A DNA stretch of 7,281 bases, from positions 1-7,281 of the forward strand of contig MHDQ01000084.1 of the NCBI GenBank assembly GCA_001803565.1. The letters are read 5' to 3'. Each line of letters opens with the position of its first letter. Within the stretch, counting starts at the first letter, position 1. The position numbers were made by a program, and so were the translations under genes. Under the pieces are notes generated by a model. It saw only the letters and a list, made by a program, of their open reading frames with translations. It was not told where the DNA came from and searched no databases. This DNA comes from Nitrospinae bacterium RIFCSPLOWO2_12_FULL_45_22. GTDB lineage: Bacteria; 2-12-FULL-45-22. Below, one piece after another: positions 6,380 to 7,281 of the stretch.

Positions 6380-7281
6380 ATGAATAATAACGAATTACCA
6401 TCAATATCAGTTATAATCCCTACCTATAACTCAGGATCGGTCATCGGCAGTTGTCTTGACTCGATTACGGAACAAGATTATCCGGGCGGACTAATAGAGT
6501 TAATTATCGTTGATGGTGGTTCAACGGACAATACGATTAAGATTGTCCAGCAATATAGGGATAGACTCAACAATATCCGCATCCTGGAAAATAAGCTGAA
6601 GACCGGTGAGGCAGGGAAGGCACTGGGGGCCAAGGCCGCCACCGCAGAAATAATTGCCTTGATAGACTCTGATAATATATTACCAACAAAAGATTGGCTC
6701 AAAACGATGGTCAGCCCCTTTGCTGACCCAGCCATAGTTGGCACCGAGCCTATCGCATACACCTGGAGAAGGGAAGATAGTTATATAACTAGATACTGTG
6801 CCCTCATCGGTATGAACGACCCTCTCTGCCTGTTCCTGGGAAACTATGACCGGTATAGCCTGCTTACCGGGAAATGGACCGGGTTGCCAGTAAAACAAGA
6901 GGATAAAGGTGGTTATATAGAAGTTACTTTGAGCAAGGAACAAATCCCTACTGTCGGTGCCAATGGATTTATGATCAGGCAGAAGGCGCTATTGCAAGTA
7001 AATATTGGTGACTATTTGTTCGACATAGATATCCTTTGCGAATTGATTAATAAATATGGAGCGGACAATAATAAGATTGCTAAGGTAAAGACCGGTATTG
7101 TACATATATTTTCTGGAAACTTATCTACTTTTATTAGAAAGCAGCGGAGGCGGATCGAGGACTTTATCTTTTTTGAAAAAAGGGCCTTGAGGAAGTATCC
7201 CTGGAAAACCAGGCCCAGGCAAAACCTGATAAAATTTATCCTCTACTCTATTATCGGCCTGCCGCTTTTCTGGCAAACGAT
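6380..7281 (+). CDS. Family 2 glycosyltransferase, 3' end outside window
   Basis: An uninterrupted frame of 300 codons runs from the ATG at 6380 to the window edge with no stop. The product is a GT-A fold glycosyltransferase: ISVIIPTYNSGSVIGSCLDS at 9-28, LIIVDGGSTDNT at 41-52, metal-binding DSD at 96-98 in ALIDSDNILPTKDWL, a conserved-looking TVGANGFMIR (191-200), D215/D217 in the acidic segment, VHIFS (241-245) and a basic stretch FIRKQRRRIEDF (251-262). A hydrophobic segment starts at about 283 (NLIKFILYSIIGLPLF), so a C-terminal membrane region probably continues beyond the edge. It would add a sugar, donor unknown, to the same lipid-linked glycan as the upstream enzymes. The start is chosen because the domain begins at residue 8; the ribosome-binding site is poor (GAG at 6370-6372), perhaps because the cassette repeat ends only 16 bases upstream. 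Confidence 0.87.
   Translation, partial: MNNNELPSISVIIPTYNSGSVIGSCLDSITEQDYPGGLIELIIVDGGSTDNTIKIVQQYRDRLNNIRILENKLKTGEAGKALGAKAATAEIIALIDSDNILPTKDWLKTMVSPFADPAIVGTEPIAYTWRREDSYITRYCALIGMNDPLCLFLGNYDRYSLLTGKWTGLPVKQEDKGGYIEVTLSKEQIPTVGANGFMIRQKALLQVNIGDYLFDIDILCELINKYGADNNKIAKVKTGIVHIFSGNLSTFIRKQRRRIEDFIFFEKRALRKYPWKTRPRQNLIKFILYSIIGLPLFWQT

Noticed and set aside
6478-6943. Two overlapping minus-strand frames near the right end
   Set aside because: They shadow the plus-strand GT2 gene that runs from 6380 to the edge with clear catalytic motifs.

Overview
The window is a tightly packed, single-strand (+) stretch of a bacterial surface-glycan biosynthesis cluster. It holds six protein-coding genes, the first and last cut by the window edges, and no RNA genes, CRISPR array or recognisable transposase. 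Gaps between genes are 8 to 74 bases or overlaps, so the set is probably transcribed as one operon. Isoleucine ATA and arginine AGG/AGA codons are frequent and base composition looks somewhat below 50% G+C by eye. With the short CAAAGG-type repeats and the GxxExxY gene, this suggests an uncultured environmental anaerobe (for example a Chloroflexota-like or other candidate-phylum bacterium). That placement is weak and rests on style, not on a marker gene.

Layout: (1) a glycosyltransferase family 9 (heptosyltransferase-like) gene, open at the 5' edge, ending at 1396; (2) a 12-helix Wzx/MOP-type lipid-linked oligosaccharide flippase, 1405-2667; (3) a 74-base gap carrying a CAAAGGCGCAAAGA-type repeat; (4) a 569-residue protein with two consecutive GT-A (family 2) glycosyltransferase domains and a C-terminal membrane region, 2742-4451; (5) a B12-binding-type radical SAM enzyme, 4448-5899, whose ATG overlaps the preceding stop; (6) a 130-residue GxxExxY / PD-(D/E)XK nuclease-like gene, 5945-6337, closely bracketed by a 26-base imperfect inverted repeat; (7) a further family 2 glycosyltransferase running off the 3' edge, 6380-7281.

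The three glycosyltransferase genes and the flippase would build and export a lipid-linked oligosaccharide; the radical SAM enzyme, translationally coupled to the double glycosyltransferase, probably modifies a precursor, sugar or lipid of the same pathway. The GxxExxY gene does not fit this pathway. With its flanking repeats it looks like a small inserted cassette, and a diverged copy of the same repeat lies alone about 3.2 kb upstream in the same operon. This cassette, with its inverted-repeat arms abutting the stop codon and reaching the ribosome-binding region, is the most interesting structure in the window.
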